From Candidatus Nanopelagicaceae bacterium (GTDB lineage: Bacteria > Actinomycetota > Actinomycetes > Nanopelagicales > Nanopelagicaceae): DNA of 32,254 bases. A program made the position numbers and the translations under genes. The notes beneath the pieces were generated by a model. That model did not search any database. It was given only the letters and a program-made list of their open reading frames with translations, and was not told where the DNA came from. Shown here in pieces: positions 8,577 to 19,350 of this stretch (positions are counted from its first letter, which is position 1; every line of letters starts with the position of its first letter). The stretch spans positions 1 through 32,254 of the forward strand of contig CANHGU010000006.1 in assembly GCA_947460855.1 (NCBI GenBank), in the 5' to 3' direction.

Positions 8577-9231
8577 CCTCTGGTGATTTAGCTAATGATT
8601 TTTCTACAGCAGAAATTTTCTTTTCTGGAATTAGTAAATGGACTAGGTCACCTTCTTGAAGCACAGTGTGCTCATTGGGAAGTATTGCTTCACCTAACCT
8701 GGTGATAAATGCAACTCTGGCATCAGTATTTTTCTCGATCAATAGTGCTGCTTCACCAAACCAACCCTTATGAAGACTTACCTCTACTAATTGAACCGTA
8801 CCGGTTGCATCTCGCCATTCAGATTTAGTTCCATCTGGCGTTAGTCGGCGCATAATTTGATCGGTTGTCCATAAAACAGTTGCAACAGTTGGAATACCAA
8901 GGCGCTGATAAATTTCAGCTCTACCTGGGTCGTAAATACGAGCAACTACATTCTTAACGCCGTAATTTTCACGGGCCACTCTTGCTGCCAAAATATTTGA
9001 GTTATCTCCATTTGATACCGCTGCAAAAGCATCTGCTTTTTCGATGCCTGCCTCAAGTAAGGTGTCACGATCAAAGCCAACGCCAGCTATTGTGCGGCCA
9101 TTAAAGTCAGCGCCTAATCTGCGGAATGCTTCTCGATTTTGATCGATAACTGCGACGGTATGACCTGCTTTTTCTAGATCCACGGCTAGGGTGGATCCGA
9201 CGCGGCCACAACCCATAATTACGACATGCAC
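8569..9231 (-). CDS. TrkA family (RCK/KTN) potassium uptake regulator, first copy
   Basis: HVVIMGCGRVGSTLAVDLEKAGHTVAVIDQN plus TrkA_C. Start revised from TTG 9240 to GTG 9231, which lies 7 nt after TAAGTT. Confidence 0.9.
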   Translation of the reverse strand: MHVVIMGCGRVGSTLAVDLEKAGHTVAVIDQNREAFRRLGADFNGRTIAGVGFDRDTLLEAGIEKADAFAAVSNGDNSNILAARVARENYGVKNVVARIYDPGRAEIYQRLGIPTVATVLWTTDQIMRRLTPDGTKSEWRDATGTVQLVEVSLHKGWFGEAALLIEKNTDARVAFITRLGEAILPNEHTVLQEGDLVHLLIPEKKISAVEKSLAKSPEGA

Positions 9232-9263
9232 AAAGCACAACTTACACCCATAGGCTCACTCCT

Positions 9264-10469
9264 ATGGAATTGAACGCTCAAGAGCGGTTAAAAGTGGGTG
9301 AGGTCATTGAACTTCAAATTGGCCCAATTGCTCACGGCGGACACTTTGTTGCCCGACATAATGGCCAAGTTATTTTTGTTCGACATGGCATTACAAATGA
9401 GTTAGTCAAAATTAAAATTACTGCAGTTAGCTCCAAGATTGCTCATGCCGATGTAATTGAGGTTTTAACTGCAGCACCATCACGCGTAGTAGCACCTTGT
9501 AAATATGTTGGTAGGTGTGGTGGTTGCGATTTCCAGCATATAAATTTGCAAACCCAGCGGGAGTTAAAGGCTGAGATTATTAATGAACAGTTTATGCGAA
9601 TTGGAAAAATTGATTTAGCGCAACTTGGTTTTGATTTAAAGGTCTTCGAAGTAGATCCAGCTGATGGTTTGCATTGGCGAACTCGGATGGATTTTGCAGT
9701 TTCCCCTGCTGGCAAAATTGGTTTTTATGGTGCTAGAAGTAATGAGGTAGTTGAAATTCAAGAATGTCTAATTGCAGATGAGCGCATGAATGTTTCTGAT
9801 CTTGCATCACGAAGTTGGAAATCAGATGCCAGGGTTGAGGTCGCAGTTTCAAGTACTAGTGAGGTTTCGGTAATGAGATCGGGAAGAAGTATCAGCGGAC
9901 CAACCCAAATTGTTGAGCAGGTCGGTGGAAACTCGTTCAAAATATCTCCAGAAGCATTCTGGCAAAGTCACAAGATGGCTCCGACAACTTTAGTGAAAGT
10001 AGTTCTGGCACAACTTGGAATAAAAAAGAATGATCATCTTTGTGATCTTTACTCCGGAGTCGGATTATTCGCTGCTGCAATTTTAAATGAGATTAGCGAT
10101 CAAGGATTTATTACTTTAATTGAAAGTGATAAAACTGCGATTGCGGATGCGCGTAAGGTATTTATGAACAAACAAAATGTGAAGATATTGCAGGGGTTGG
10201 TTGCGCAACAATTACCAATTGTGAAGCGAGCTGATTTGATTTTGCTTGATCCACCTAGAACTGGCGCTGGTGAGGTTGTTATTAAACAGATCATTAAACT
10301 AAAGCCAAGAAAAATAGTTTATGTGGCATGTGATCCTGCTGCATTAGCTAGAGATGCAAAATTTTTGCTAGACAGCGGTTATAAGTTGGATCACATATCT
10401 GCCTATGATCTTTTCCCGATGACTCAGCACATCGAGTGCGTGGCTGGATTTTCACCAGCAAAGGACTAG
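9264..10469 (+). CDS. Class I SAM-dependent RNA methyltransferase (TRAM domain plus Fe-S cysteines; TrmA/RlmCD/RumA-like)
   Basis: N-terminal TRAM-like domain, CKYVGRCGGCDFQH cysteine cluster, LCDLYSGVGLFAAAI, LLDPPRTGAGE and YVACDPAALARD motifs. Confidence 0.93.
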   Translation: MELNAQERLKVGEVIELQIGPIAHGGHFVARHNGQVIFVRHGITNELVKIKITAVSSKIAHADVIEVLTAAPSRVVAPCKYVGRCGGCDFQHINLQTQRELKAEIINEQFMRIGKIDLAQLGFDLKVFEVDPADGLHWRTRMDFAVSPAGKIGFYGARSNEVVEIQECLIADERMNVSDLASRSWKSDARVEVAVSSTSEVSVMRSGRSISGPTQIVEQVGGNSFKISPEAFWQSHKMAPTTLVKVVLAQLGIKKNDHLCDLYSGVGLFAAAILNEISDQGFITLIESDKTAIADARKVFMNKQNVKILQGLVAQQLPIVKRADLILLDPPRTGAGEVVIKQIIKLKPRKIVYVACDPAALARDAKFLLDSGYKLDHISAYDLFPMTQHIECVAGFSPAKD

Positions 10470-10508
10470 GATTGGGAGTAATCGCAGATAGAAAGTAGGT
10501 GTGGGGCG

Positions 10509-13169
10509 TTGAGTAAGAACTCATTTAAGGCCAAAACCACACTTGAAGTAGCCGGAAAAAGCTATGAAATATTTGATATTACACAGATTGAGAACGCAAG
10601 TAATCTGCCCTTTAGTCTAAAAATATTATTAGAAAATTTACTTCGCACTGAAGATGGTGCAAATATCACTGCTGCGCAGATTAATAAGTTAGCTAATTGG
10701 GATCCAGCGGTTGAGCCAGATACTGAAATTCAATTTACGCCAGCTCGGGTAATCATGCAGGACTTCACTGGTGTGCCATGCATAGTTGATCTCGCCACAA
10801 TGCGCGAGGCAATAGCAGAATTAGGTGGAGATCCAGCAAAGGTCAATCCACTTTCACCGGCAGAGTTGGTAATTGATCACTCTGTTATTGCAGATTTATT
10901 TGGCACTAAAGATTCATTTGAACAAAACGTTGATATTGAGTATCAACGAAATAAAGAGCGGTATCGCTTCTTGCGCTGGGGACAAACTGCATTTGATGAA
11001 TTCAAAGTTGTTCCACCAGGAACTGGCATTGTCCACCAAGTAAATATTGAATATTTAGCAAGAGTAGTAATGAGTCGGATAGTTGATGGAAAACTTCGCG
11101 CTTACCCTGACACCGTCGTTGGAACAGACTCTCACACCACAATGGTTAACGGTTTAGGAGTTCTTGGTTGGGGCGTTGGTGGAATTGAAGCAGAGGCAGC
11201 ACTTCTTGGCCAACCAGTCTCGATGCTAATTCCTAAGGTTGTTGGATTTAAATTAAATGGCCAGTTGCCAATTGGTACAACAGCTACAGATTTGGTTTTA
11301 ACTATTACACAAATGTTGCGAAAGCATGGAGTGGTTGGAAAGTTTGTTGAATTTTATGGCCCAGGTGTTAGTGCACTACCGATGGCAAATCGAGCAACAA
11401 TTGGAAATATGTCACCAGAGTATGGATCTACCTGCGCAATATTCCCAATTGATGAGGAAACTATTCGTTATCTTAAATTTACTGGTCGTGGTAGTGAGCA
11501 GTTAGATTTAGTTGAGAAGTATGCAAAAGTAAATGGACTTTGGCATGACCCGAAATCTGAACCAAGATTTTCTGAAAAACTTGAATTAGATCTAGCAACC
11601 GTGGTGCCATCAATATCTGGACCAAAGCGTCCGCAAGACCGAATCTCTTTGAGTGATGCTAAAAGTTCATATGAAAAAATTGTCCCAACTTATTTTAGTG
11701 ATAAAACAAGTAAAAATAAGATTGATGTTAAGGTTAATGGCAAGCCAACCACAGTTACTAATGGTGATGTTGTTATCGCATCAATTACTTCATGTACCAA
11801 TACTTCAAATCCATCGGTAATGATTGGCGCTGCATTGCTTGCTAAAAAAGCGGTTGAAAAAGGGTTATTAAGTAAGCCGTGGGTGAAAACAACATTAGCT
11901 CCAGGCTCAAAGGTTGTAACTGATTATTACGATCGATCTGGATTGACTCCATACATGGAAAAGTTAGGGTTCAATCTTGTTGGTTATGGCTGCGTTACCT
12001 GTATAGGTAACTCCGGTCCATTGCCAGTTGAGATTAGTAAAGCAATTAATGAGAATGATTTAGCAGTCTCCGCTGTTTTATCAGGTAACCGTAATTTTGA
12101 GGGGCGAATTTCACCAGATGTAAAAATGAACTACCTGGCTTCACCGCCATTGGTAGTTGCTTACGCTTTAACCGGCTCAATGAATCATGATTTTGAAAAT
12201 GAACCGATTGGTAGCGGTAGTGATGGTAAGCCAGTTTACCTAAAGGATATTTGGCCAACTACTGCTGAAATTGACGCAGTTATTAGCTCATCAATCTCCT
12301 CTGAGATGTTTACTAAGGATTACGCATCTGTCTTTGATGGTGACAAGCGTTGGAAATCATTAGATACACCAACTGGAAACACCTTTGAATGGGATAGTAA
12401 CTCAACTTATGTTCGTAAACCTCCTTACTTTGATGGCATGCCAAGACGGCCAAAACCAGTAACAAATATTGCAGGTGCTCGTGTGCTTGCATTACTTGGA
12501 GATTCTGTAACTACCGATCACATTTCTCCTGCTGGAAATATTAAAGCAGATTCACCAGCTGGCAAGTATTTAGCTGAACATGGAATTGAACGAGGTGATT
12601 TCAATTCTTACGGATCACGACGTGGAAATCATGAAGTAATGATTAGGGGAACATTTGCAAATATACGGCTTAAGAATCTATTACTAAATGGTGTTGAAGG
12701 TGGATTTACAAAGAACTTTTTAGCAAATGGTGAACAGTCAACTATTTACGATGCCTCACGTTCTTATATTCAAGCTGGTATCCCATTAGTTATTTTAGCT
12801 GGCAAAGAATATGGCTCCGGTTCTTCCCGAGATTGGGCTGCAAAAGGAACTGCGCTCCTTGGCGTTAGAGCTGTGATTGCTGAGTCATTTGAAAGAATTC
12901 ATCGCTCAAACTTAATTGGCATGGGTGTACTTCCGCTTCAATTCCTAGATGGTGAAAATGTTTCATCCCTTGGATTAGATGGCAGTGAGGTTTTTTCAAT
13001 TACTGGCGTTGAAGAGTTGAACTCTGCAATTACACCAAAAGAGGTAACAGTTACTGCAGGGGATAAGAGTTTTAAGGCTAGATTGCGGATTGATACGCCA
13101 GGTGAGGCGGATTACTACCGACACGGCGGGATTATGCAGTACGTATTACGCTCATTATTAAGCAAGTAA
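10509..13169 (+). CDS. acnA: Aconitate hydratase (AcnA type)
   Basis: TTG start. [65 protein letters not shown]. Confidence 0.97.
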   Translation: MSKNSFKAKTTLEVAGKSYEIFDITQIENASNLPFSLKILLENLLRTEDGANITAAQINKLANWDPAVEPDTEIQFTPARVIMQDFTGVPCIVDLATMREAIAELGGDPAKVNPLSPAELVIDHSVIADLFGTKDSFEQNVDIEYQRNKERYRFLRWGQTAFDEFKVVPPGTGIVHQVNIEYLARVVMSRIVDGKLRAYPDTVVGTDSHTTMVNGLGVLGWGVGGIEAEAALLGQPVSMLIPKVVGFKLNGQLPIGTTATDLVLTITQMLRKHGVVGKFVEFYGPGVSALPMANRATIGNMSPEYGSTCAIFPIDEETIRYLKFTGRGSEQLDLVEKYAKVNGLWHDPKSEPRFSEKLELDLATVVPSISGPKRPQDRISLSDAKSSYEKIVPTYFSDKTSKNKIDVKVNGKPTTVTNGDVVIASITSCTNTSNPSVMIGAALLAKKAVEKGLLSKPWVKTTLAPGSKVVTDYYDRSGLTPYMEKLGFNLVGYGCVTCIGNSGPLPVEISKAINENDLAVSAVLSGNRNFEGRISPDVKMNYLASPPLVVAYALTGSMNHDFENEPIGSGSDGKPVYLKDIWPTTAEIDAVISSSISSEMFTKDYASVFDGDKRWKSLDTPTGNTFEWDSNSTYVRKPPYFDGMPRRPKPVTNIAGARVLALLGDSVTTDHISPAGNIKADSPAGKYLAEHGIERGDFNSYGSRRGNHEVMIRGTFANIRLKNLLLNGVEGGFTKNFLANGEQSTIYDASRSYIQAGIPLVILAGKEYGSGSSRDWAAKGTALLGVRAVIAESFERIHRSNLIGMGVLPLQFLDGENVSSLGLDGSEVFSITGVEELNSAITPKEVTVTAGDKSFKARLRIDTPGEADYYRHGGIMQYVLRSLLSK

Positions 13170-13205
13170 ATCGCGATTACATCCAGTAACCTTTAAACTA
13201 CAGCC

Positions 13206-15140
13206 ATGCTTAAGGATATTAAATCACCAGCCGATCTCAAAGGGCTATCGGCTGCTGAATTAAATGATTTGTCTACCGAGATTAGAACTTTTTTAATTGA
13301 ACAAGTTTCTAAATCTGGTGGACACCTGGGGCCAAATCTTGGCGTAGTTGAGTTAACTATTGCTATTCACCGTATTTTTGAGTCACCAAAAGATGTAATA
13401 GTTTTTGATACTGGTCATCAAAGCTATGTCCATAAATTATTAACCGGCCGTATGGGCGGATTTGAAAAGTTACGCCAACGCGGTGGTATTGCTGGATACC
13501 CAAATAGAGGCGAGAGTGAGCATGATGTAGTAGAAAACTCACACGCTTCTACCGCACTTTCTTGGAGTGATGGAATTGCTAAAGGTTTTTCATTAACAAA
13601 TCAAAAAGATAGAACTGTAATTTGTGTAGTTGGTGACGGGGCGTTAACTGGTGGTATGAGCTGGGAAGCATTAAACAATATAGCTACTAGCAAAAATGAA
13701 AAATTAATAATTGTTGTAAATGATAATGAGCGGTCATACTCACCAACCATCGGCGGCCTTGCTACTTACCTTTCTACGCTTCGAACTACTCGAGGTTATG
13801 AGAAATTTCTAGATTGGGGCAAGGGTGTACTAGAGAAGACGCCCGTTGTCGGGCATCCAATTTATGAGACGCTACATGGAATGAAAAAAGGCATTAAAGA
13901 TATTGTCGCTCCGCAAGGAATGTTTGAGGATTTAGGAATTAAGTATTTTGGTCCAATCGATGGTCATGACATTGTCGCAGTTGAAAAGGCGCTTGTATCT
14001 GCTAAAGATTTTGGCGGACCAGTGTTAGTTCATGTAATTACTGAAAAAGGCCGTGGCCATGCACCAGCTATCAATGATGAAGCGGAGAAGTTTCATGCAG
14101 TTGGAGTTGTTGATGCCGAAACTGGGCAACCACTTAGTAAAGCAGGACAAAGTTGGACAAGTGTATTTTCAGATGAATTAGTCAAGATTGGTGCGACTAG
14201 AGATGATGTAGTAGCAATTACTGCAGCGATGATGGGACCAACTGGTTTAGATAAATTTGAAAAAGCATACCCAGAGAGAACATTTGATGTTGGAATCGCT
14301 GAACAGCACGCTACAACCGCAGCAGCTGGCATGGCATTTGCCGGTCTTCATCCCGTAGTAGCTGTTTACGCCACATTTTTAAATAGAGCATTTGATCAAC
14401 TATTACTAGATGTAGCGCTTCATAAAGCTGGAGTTACATTTGTCCTTGATCGCGCTGGAATTACTGGCGATGATGGACCATCACATAATGGCATGTGGGA
14501 TTTAGCGCTAACTGGAATTGTGCCAACATTGCATGTGGCAGCACCACGTGATGGGCAAAGAGTAAGAGAGACATTACGTGAAGCTTTAGATATAAGTGAT
14601 GCACCATCTTTAATTCGTTTTCCAAAAGGTGTAGTTAATCCAGATATTCCAGCCTTTGAGAGGCGTGATGGAATTGATGTTTTATACCGAGGCGAAAGTG
14701 CTGACATATTGTTAGTAAGTATTGGTGCCTTTGCCGCTATCGCAGTTGAAGCAGCATCTCAGGCATATCGAGAGGGTGTTGGCGTGACTGTAATTGATCC
14801 AAGATGGGTTAAACCTTTACCAAAATCATTAATCACTATGGCTCAGCGTTATAAGCGAGTAGTAGTTCTTGAAGATGGCATAAAACATGGTGGTATCGCC
14901 AGCACAGTCTCTGAGTTATTTAGAGAAGCAGGACTAAATGTGCCAGTGCATTCAATCGGTATTCCATTAACTTTCTTAGAGCATGCAAAGCGAACTCAAA
15001 TTTTAGAGGATTTAGGAATTACAGTTCAAAGTATTACTCGATCACTAGTTACATGGAGCAGTGATGAGTTTGTATCTGAAATTAAGGTAGAGATGCAACA
15101 CCCTTTGGATGAAAACGAGAGCCGCAAACCGCTTCGCTGA
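13206..15140 (+). CDS. dxs: 1-deoxy-D-xylulose-5-phosphate synthase
   Basis: [67 protein letters not shown]. Confidence 0.97.
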   Translation: MLKDIKSPADLKGLSAAELNDLSTEIRTFLIEQVSKSGGHLGPNLGVVELTIAIHRIFESPKDVIVFDTGHQSYVHKLLTGRMGGFEKLRQRGGIAGYPNRGESEHDVVENSHASTALSWSDGIAKGFSLTNQKDRTVICVVGDGALTGGMSWEALNNIATSKNEKLIIVVNDNERSYSPTIGGLATYLSTLRTTRGYEKFLDWGKGVLEKTPVVGHPIYETLHGMKKGIKDIVAPQGMFEDLGIKYFGPIDGHDIVAVEKALVSAKDFGGPVLVHVITEKGRGHAPAINDEAEKFHAVGVVDAETGQPLSKAGQSWTSVFSDELVKIGATRDDVVAITAAMMGPTGLDKFEKAYPERTFDVGIAEQHATTAAAGMAFAGLHPVVAVYATFLNRAFDQLLLDVALHKAGVTFVLDRAGITGDDGPSHNGMWDLALTGIVPTLHVAAPRDGQRVRETLREALDISDAPSLIRFPKGVVNPDIPAFERRDGIDVLYRGESADILLVSIGAFAAIAVEAASQAYREGVGVTVIDPRWVKPLPKSLITMAQRYKRVVVLEDGIKHGGIASTVSELFREAGLNVPVHSIGIPLTFLEHAKRTQILEDLGITVQSITRSLVTWSSDEFVSEIKVEMQHPLDENESRKPLR

Positions 15141-17184
15141 TTCCTTCTCGATCTAAGTAAGGCAAAATTCCACCTAAGTGCATCGGCCATCCTGAGCCAA
15201 GCAACATACAGATATCAATCTCTTGTGGTGTTGAAACCACACCCTCATCTAGCATCATTTTTGCTTCCAGAGCTAGTGCTTCAAGGGCTCTTCTTCTTAC
15301 TTGATCAGCAGTTGATGGTTTGGATCCTTTTTCTAGCAATGCCAATGCTGCTGGATTTACAACATTTGTGCCTTGATCATTTTTAACATAGAAAGTCTTT
15401 ACGCCCTCTTTAACAAATCGCTGCATAGTTGGTGAAACGTTATAACGAGGACCTAAATTCTTATTTAGAGTTTCAGATACATGTAGCGCCACTCCTGGGC
15501 CAACTAGGCCAAGTAATTCAAGAGAAGACATTGGAAAACCAAGGGGAGCCATCGCTGCATCTGCAACCTCATACGGTGTTCCTTCATCCATGGCATCTGT
15601 TACTTCGCCCATAAATCGTGTGAGTAAGCGATTAACAACAAAAGCCGGCGCATCTTTAACAATAACCATAGTTTTCTTTAAATCTTTACCGATGTTGATT
15701 GCAGTTGCAACGGTTGCATCATCAGTTTTAGTAGTTCGGGCCACCTCAAGTAATGGCATGATTGCTACTGGATTAAAGAAGTGAAACCCAACAACTCGCT
15801 CTGGATTTTTCAGTCCTTCACTCATTGCCTCAACCGATAATGATGAGGTATTGGTAGCCAGAATGCACTCAGGTGTAATGATTGCCTCCAGATCCTTGAA
15901 CAACTTTTGCTTTAGAGATAACTCTTCAAAGATTGCTTCAATTACAAAATCAGCATTAGCAAAAACCTTTTGGTCAATTGAACCGGAGACATTGCTAAGT
16001 AATCTACTAGCAGCCTCTGGACTTAATCGCTTTTTCTCAACTAATTTTTGAATCTCATTTTTAATCCAGGCAAGTCCTTTATCAACCCGCTCTTGATCTA
16101 GATCGGTAATTACTACTGGCACTTTAAGATTTCGCAGCATTAATAGCGCTAGTTGAGATGCCATTAGTCCAGCCCCGACCACGCCAACCTTTGTGACCTT
16201 GCGAGCAAGTGCTGGCTTAGGAGCACCCTCAACCTTTTTACGCTTTTTTTGAATTAGATTAAATGAGTACAAAGAGGCGCGCAATCCATCACTCATTACC
16301 AAATCAGCAAGCACTTTGGTCTCCTGCGCAAAACCATCTCTAACGGTATTTGTTTGAGCAGCTTTAATTAATTCAAGCGCTGCCAACGGAGATGGAATTT
16401 GTGCGCCACTATATTTTTTAGCAATTGCTGCTTTTCCCGTTGCAATAGCTTTTTCAAAGCCTACGCTATCTTTACTAAAATTTTTTCGATCAATCTTCTT
16501 CTTTCCACTTAAAATCTCTGCTGCAAATTTAACTGAGTGTTCAAGAAAATCTGCTGGCTCATAAACAGCATCCACTACGCCAAGGGTGATTGCGTCCTTA
16601 GCCTTCATCATGGTGTTGTTATTTAAGGCATTTAAAATAATTACCTGTACCGCATTTTCTGGACCAATTAACTTTGGTAGCAAGGTCGCCCCACCCCAAC
16701 CTGGAACTAAACCGAGGAAGCACTCTGGTAGGCCAGTGAAAGCGGTTGAGGCAAGTGTTCGGTAGTGACAGTTAAGTCCAACCTCAAGTCCACCGCCGAG
16801 AGCTAAACCATTAATAAAAGCAAATGTTGGTTTTTTGCTCTCATGTAATTTTAGAAATACCTCATGTCCTAAATCACCAAATGCTGTGGCAACTGATTTA
16901 TCTTTTACCGCGCCAACTCCAGAAAGGTCAGCTCCGGCTGCAAAAATAAATGGCTTACCAGTTACTGCAATTGCAACTGCGTCAGATTTTTGCGCTTGAT
17001 CAATAGCCGAAGCGAGAGCGTTAAGTGATGCTGGACCAAATGTATTTGGTCGATTATGGTCGGCGCCATTATCTAAAGTTATTACCGCTAAATCACCGGT
17101 ATGACCAAAAGGGGCAAGTGAGACCATGCGAAGAATTGCATTTGTGACAACCTCAGCTGGAGCGCCGGCTAATACCTCAGACAT
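15082..17184 (-). CDS. Bifunctional enoyl-CoA hydratase / 3-hydroxyacyl-CoA dehydrogenase (FadB/FadJ-like)
   Basis: Crotonase half ([16 protein letters not shown]) plus HAD half ([48 protein letters not shown]). Overlaps the dxs 3' end by 59 nt. Confidence 0.95.
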   Translation of the reverse strand: MSEVLAGAPAEVVTNAILRMVSLAPFGHTGDLAVITLDNGADHNRPNTFGPASLNALASAIDQAQKSDAVAIAVTGKPFIFAAGADLSGVGAVKDKSVATAFGDLGHEVFLKLHESKKPTFAFINGLALGGGLEVGLNCHYRTLASTAFTGLPECFLGLVPGWGGATLLPKLIGPENAVQVIILNALNNNTMMKAKDAITLGVVDAVYEPADFLEHSVKFAAEILSGKKKIDRKNFSKDSVGFEKAIATGKAAIAKKYSGAQIPSPLAALELIKAAQTNTVRDGFAQETKVLADLVMSDGLRASLYSFNLIQKKRKKVEGAPKPALARKVTKVGVVGAGLMASQLALLMLRNLKVPVVITDLDQERVDKGLAWIKNEIQKLVEKKRLSPEAASRLLSNVSGSIDQKVFANADFVIEAIFEELSLKQKLFKDLEAIITPECILATNTSSLSVEAMSEGLKNPERVVGFHFFNPVAIMPLLEVARTTKTDDATVATAINIGKDLKKTMVIVKDAPAFVVNRLLTRFMGEVTDAMDEGTPYEVADAAMAPLGFPMSSLELLGLVGPGVALHVSETLNKNLGPRYNVSPTMQRFVKEGVKTFYVKNDQGTNVVNPAALALLEKGSKPSTADQVRRRALEALALEAKMMLDEGVVSTPQEIDICMLLGSGWPMHLGGILPYLDREGISEAVCGSRFHPKGVASLP

Positions 17185-18389
17185 TAATTACTTCCTTTGA
17201 AATTTGGGTTCTCCCAAATAATTGTGCCACCCATGCCTAATCCAATACACATGGTGGTAATTCCATACCTAACCTCTGGATGATCTTTAAAACCATTTGC
17301 TAGATTAAGAATTAAACGAACTCCAGAAGATGCAAGTGGGTGGCCCACAGCAATTGCGCCACCATAAATATTTACCCGCTTATCATCATCGGCAATTCCA
17401 AAGTGGTCTAAAAATGAAAGTACTTGAATTGCAAATGCTTCATTTACTTCAAATAGACCGATATCCGTTATATCAAGTCCGGCTTTTTTAAGCGCTTTGA
17501 TAGTGCTAGGTACTGGGCCATATCCCATAATCTCTGGTTCAACACCGGCAAATGCAAATGAAACCATCTTTGCTTTAATTGGCAGATTTAATTCTTTTGC
17601 CTTACTTTCAGATGCCAGAATTGCAGCAGTTGCACCGTCATTTAAGCCAGCGGCATTACCAGCGGTTACACGACCAGCTGCGCGAAATGGCGTTTTAAGT
17701 GCGCCAAGTGCTTCAAGAGTTGTTTGCGGTCTAGGTGGTTCATCAACAGTTGCAACGCCCCAACCAAGCTCTGCAGTTCTAGTAGCAACTGGAATTAGAT
17801 CTGGTTGAATTTTATTTGCTGCATAAGCAGCCGCAGTTTTTTGTTGCGATGCTAATGCATATCTATCAGCACGTTCTTTTGTTAGATGAGGAAATTTGTC
17901 ATGCAATCTTTCGGCAGTTGCTCCCATTTGCAGTGCATCGGTATCAACAATTCTTTCGGCCAGATATCTAGGGTTTGGATCCATACCATCACCCATTGGA
18001 TGGTGACCCATATGCTCAACACCACCTGCAATTGCTAAATCATAAGCGCCCATATTTATTCCGCCAGCAATTGTTGTTACTGCAGTCAAAGCGCCGGCGC
18101 ACCATCGGTCAATTGAGTAACCAGGAACTGATTTTGGAATGCCAGCTAAAATTGAAACTGACCGACCTATATTCATACCTTGATCACCAGTTTGCGTAGC
18201 AGCAGCGATCGCTACATCATCAATTTGATCTAAGGGTAGATTTGGATTTCGCTCAAGTAATCCGCGAATACAACGGACCATAATGTCATCGGCTCGAGTT
18301 TCGGCGTATAGAGAACCAGCTTTTCCAAATGGCGTTCTAACTGCATCTACTAAAACCACATTGGTTTTTGCTGAAGCGTTTTTGCTCAT
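17184..18389 (-). CDS. Acetyl-CoA C-acyltransferase (thiolase, FadA-like)
   Basis: VDAVRTPFGKAG, DRWCAGALTAVTTIAGGI, NAAGLNDGATAAILAS, NEAFAIQVL, NIYGGAIAVGHPLASSGVR. Confidence 0.96.
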   Translation of the reverse strand: MSKNASAKTNVVLVDAVRTPFGKAGSLYAETRADDIMVRCIRGLLERNPNLPLDQIDDVAIAAATQTGDQGMNIGRSVSILAGIPKSVPGYSIDRWCAGALTAVTTIAGGINMGAYDLAIAGGVEHMGHHPMGDGMDPNPRYLAERIVDTDALQMGATAERLHDKFPHLTKERADRYALASQQKTAAAYAANKIQPDLIPVATRTAELGWGVATVDEPPRPQTTLEALGALKTPFRAAGRVTAGNAAGLNDGATAAILASESKAKELNLPIKAKMVSFAFAGVEPEIMGYGPVPSTIKALKKAGLDITDIGLFEVNEAFAIQVLSFLDHFGIADDDKRVNIYGGAIAVGHPLASSGVRLILNLANGFKDHPEVRYGITTMCIGLGMGGTIIWENPNFKGSN

Positions 18390-18457
18390 TACCGACTCCT
18401 AGCTACTGCGTGCCTATTAGATTAGGTTACTCGCCAGTAGCGAAATTGGGTAGTGGG

Positions 18458-19279
18458 TTACTTAACTCCAGCGGTAACTTTTACGCGGGCTGGCTGGGTA
18501 TAAAAGCGTAAAACAAGGCCAAGGTAGCTGGCCCAAAGAATTAGTTGTAGCCAAGCTGTATTCACATCAAAGCCAATTGTGCCGGCAAGCAATGTGCCAG
18601 CGATGGAATCCTTTGCCATAACCGATGAGATATCCCAAGCAAAGGCACTGCCACCTGGTAGCCAACCTAACTCTTGGTACTCATGAACTCCGTAGGAGAG
18701 CACTCCAGCGGCAACGATAATCAACGCCACACCAGTAACTGTGAAAAACTTACTTAAGTTCAATTTAATGGATCGGTTATAAATCAAATATCCCAACAGG
18801 ACTGCTAACGCTAGTCCAGCTACCAAACCAATTGAAGCCTCAGAGGTTGCAGCGACCGTTCTAAAGTTTGTATAAACAAATAAAGCAGTTTCCAGGCCTT
18901 CTCTGGCAACTGCAAAAAAAGCAGCGGTAGCAAGGGCTAATGGGCCAGCGCTAAGTGCACTATCAACCTTGCCATGTAACTCATCACGCAAGGTTCTAGC
19001 AGCACGTTTCATCCAGAAGACCATCCAGGTTACTAACGCAACCGCTACAAAAGATGTAGTGCCAGCAAAAAATTGTTCACCGCGATCAGATAACTCAGCA
19101 GAGGTAAATGTTAGGAAGCCACCTAATGCAAAGCTGGCCGCTAGTGCAACGCCGACGCCAGTCCAGATTGGTGTTAATAAAGTTCGGCGGTCGGTTTTAA
19201 CAACGTAGGCGACCAAAATACCAACGATCAATGCCGCCTCAAGCCCTTCGCGTAATGCGATTAGAAAGGTACTTAGCAT
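18458..19279 (-). CDS. efeU: FTR1/EfeU family iron permease
   Basis: Two REGLE motifs (ALREGLEAALIVGILVAYV and AREGLETALFVYTN) in a multi-TM protein. Confidence 0.92.
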   Translation of the reverse strand: MLSTFLIALREGLEAALIVGILVAYVVKTDRRTLLTPIWTGVGVALAASFALGGFLTFTSAELSDRGEQFFAGTTSFVAVALVTWMVFWMKRAARTLRDELHGKVDSALSAGPLALATAAFFAVAREGLETALFVYTNFRTVAATSEASIGLVAGLALAVLLGYLIYNRSIKLNLSKFFTVTGVALIIVAAGVLSYGVHEYQELGWLPGGSAFAWDISSVMAKDSIAGTLLAGTIGFDVNTAWLQLILWASYLGLVLRFYTQPARVKVTAGVK

Positions 19280-19304
19280 GGTCTGAGCATATTGCTAAAA
19301 AGCC

Positions 19305-19334
19305 GAATTACGCAACTTAAATGTTGCGTAATTC
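19305..19334. promoter_or_regulatory. Perfect 12-bp inverted repeat GAATTACGCAAC-TTAAAT-GTTGCGTAATTC upstream of efeU
   Basis: Read directly; arms 19305-19316 and 19323-19334. The predicted efeU -35 (19309-19314) falls inside the left arm. Confidence 0.7.
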
Positions 19335-19350
19335 CCATCACAATTGCGAG

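Noticed and set aside
14093-14707. Two minus-strand ORFs (79 and 95 aa) opposite dxs
   Set aside because: They fall on the antisense of conserved thiamine-binding and catalytic motifs of dxs; shadow ORFs.
18415-18430. TATTAGATTAGGTTAC resembling an IdeR/DtxR half-site between efeU and fadA
   Set aside because: The second half-site is missing and it lies downstream of efeU, so it is not credible iron control of efeU.
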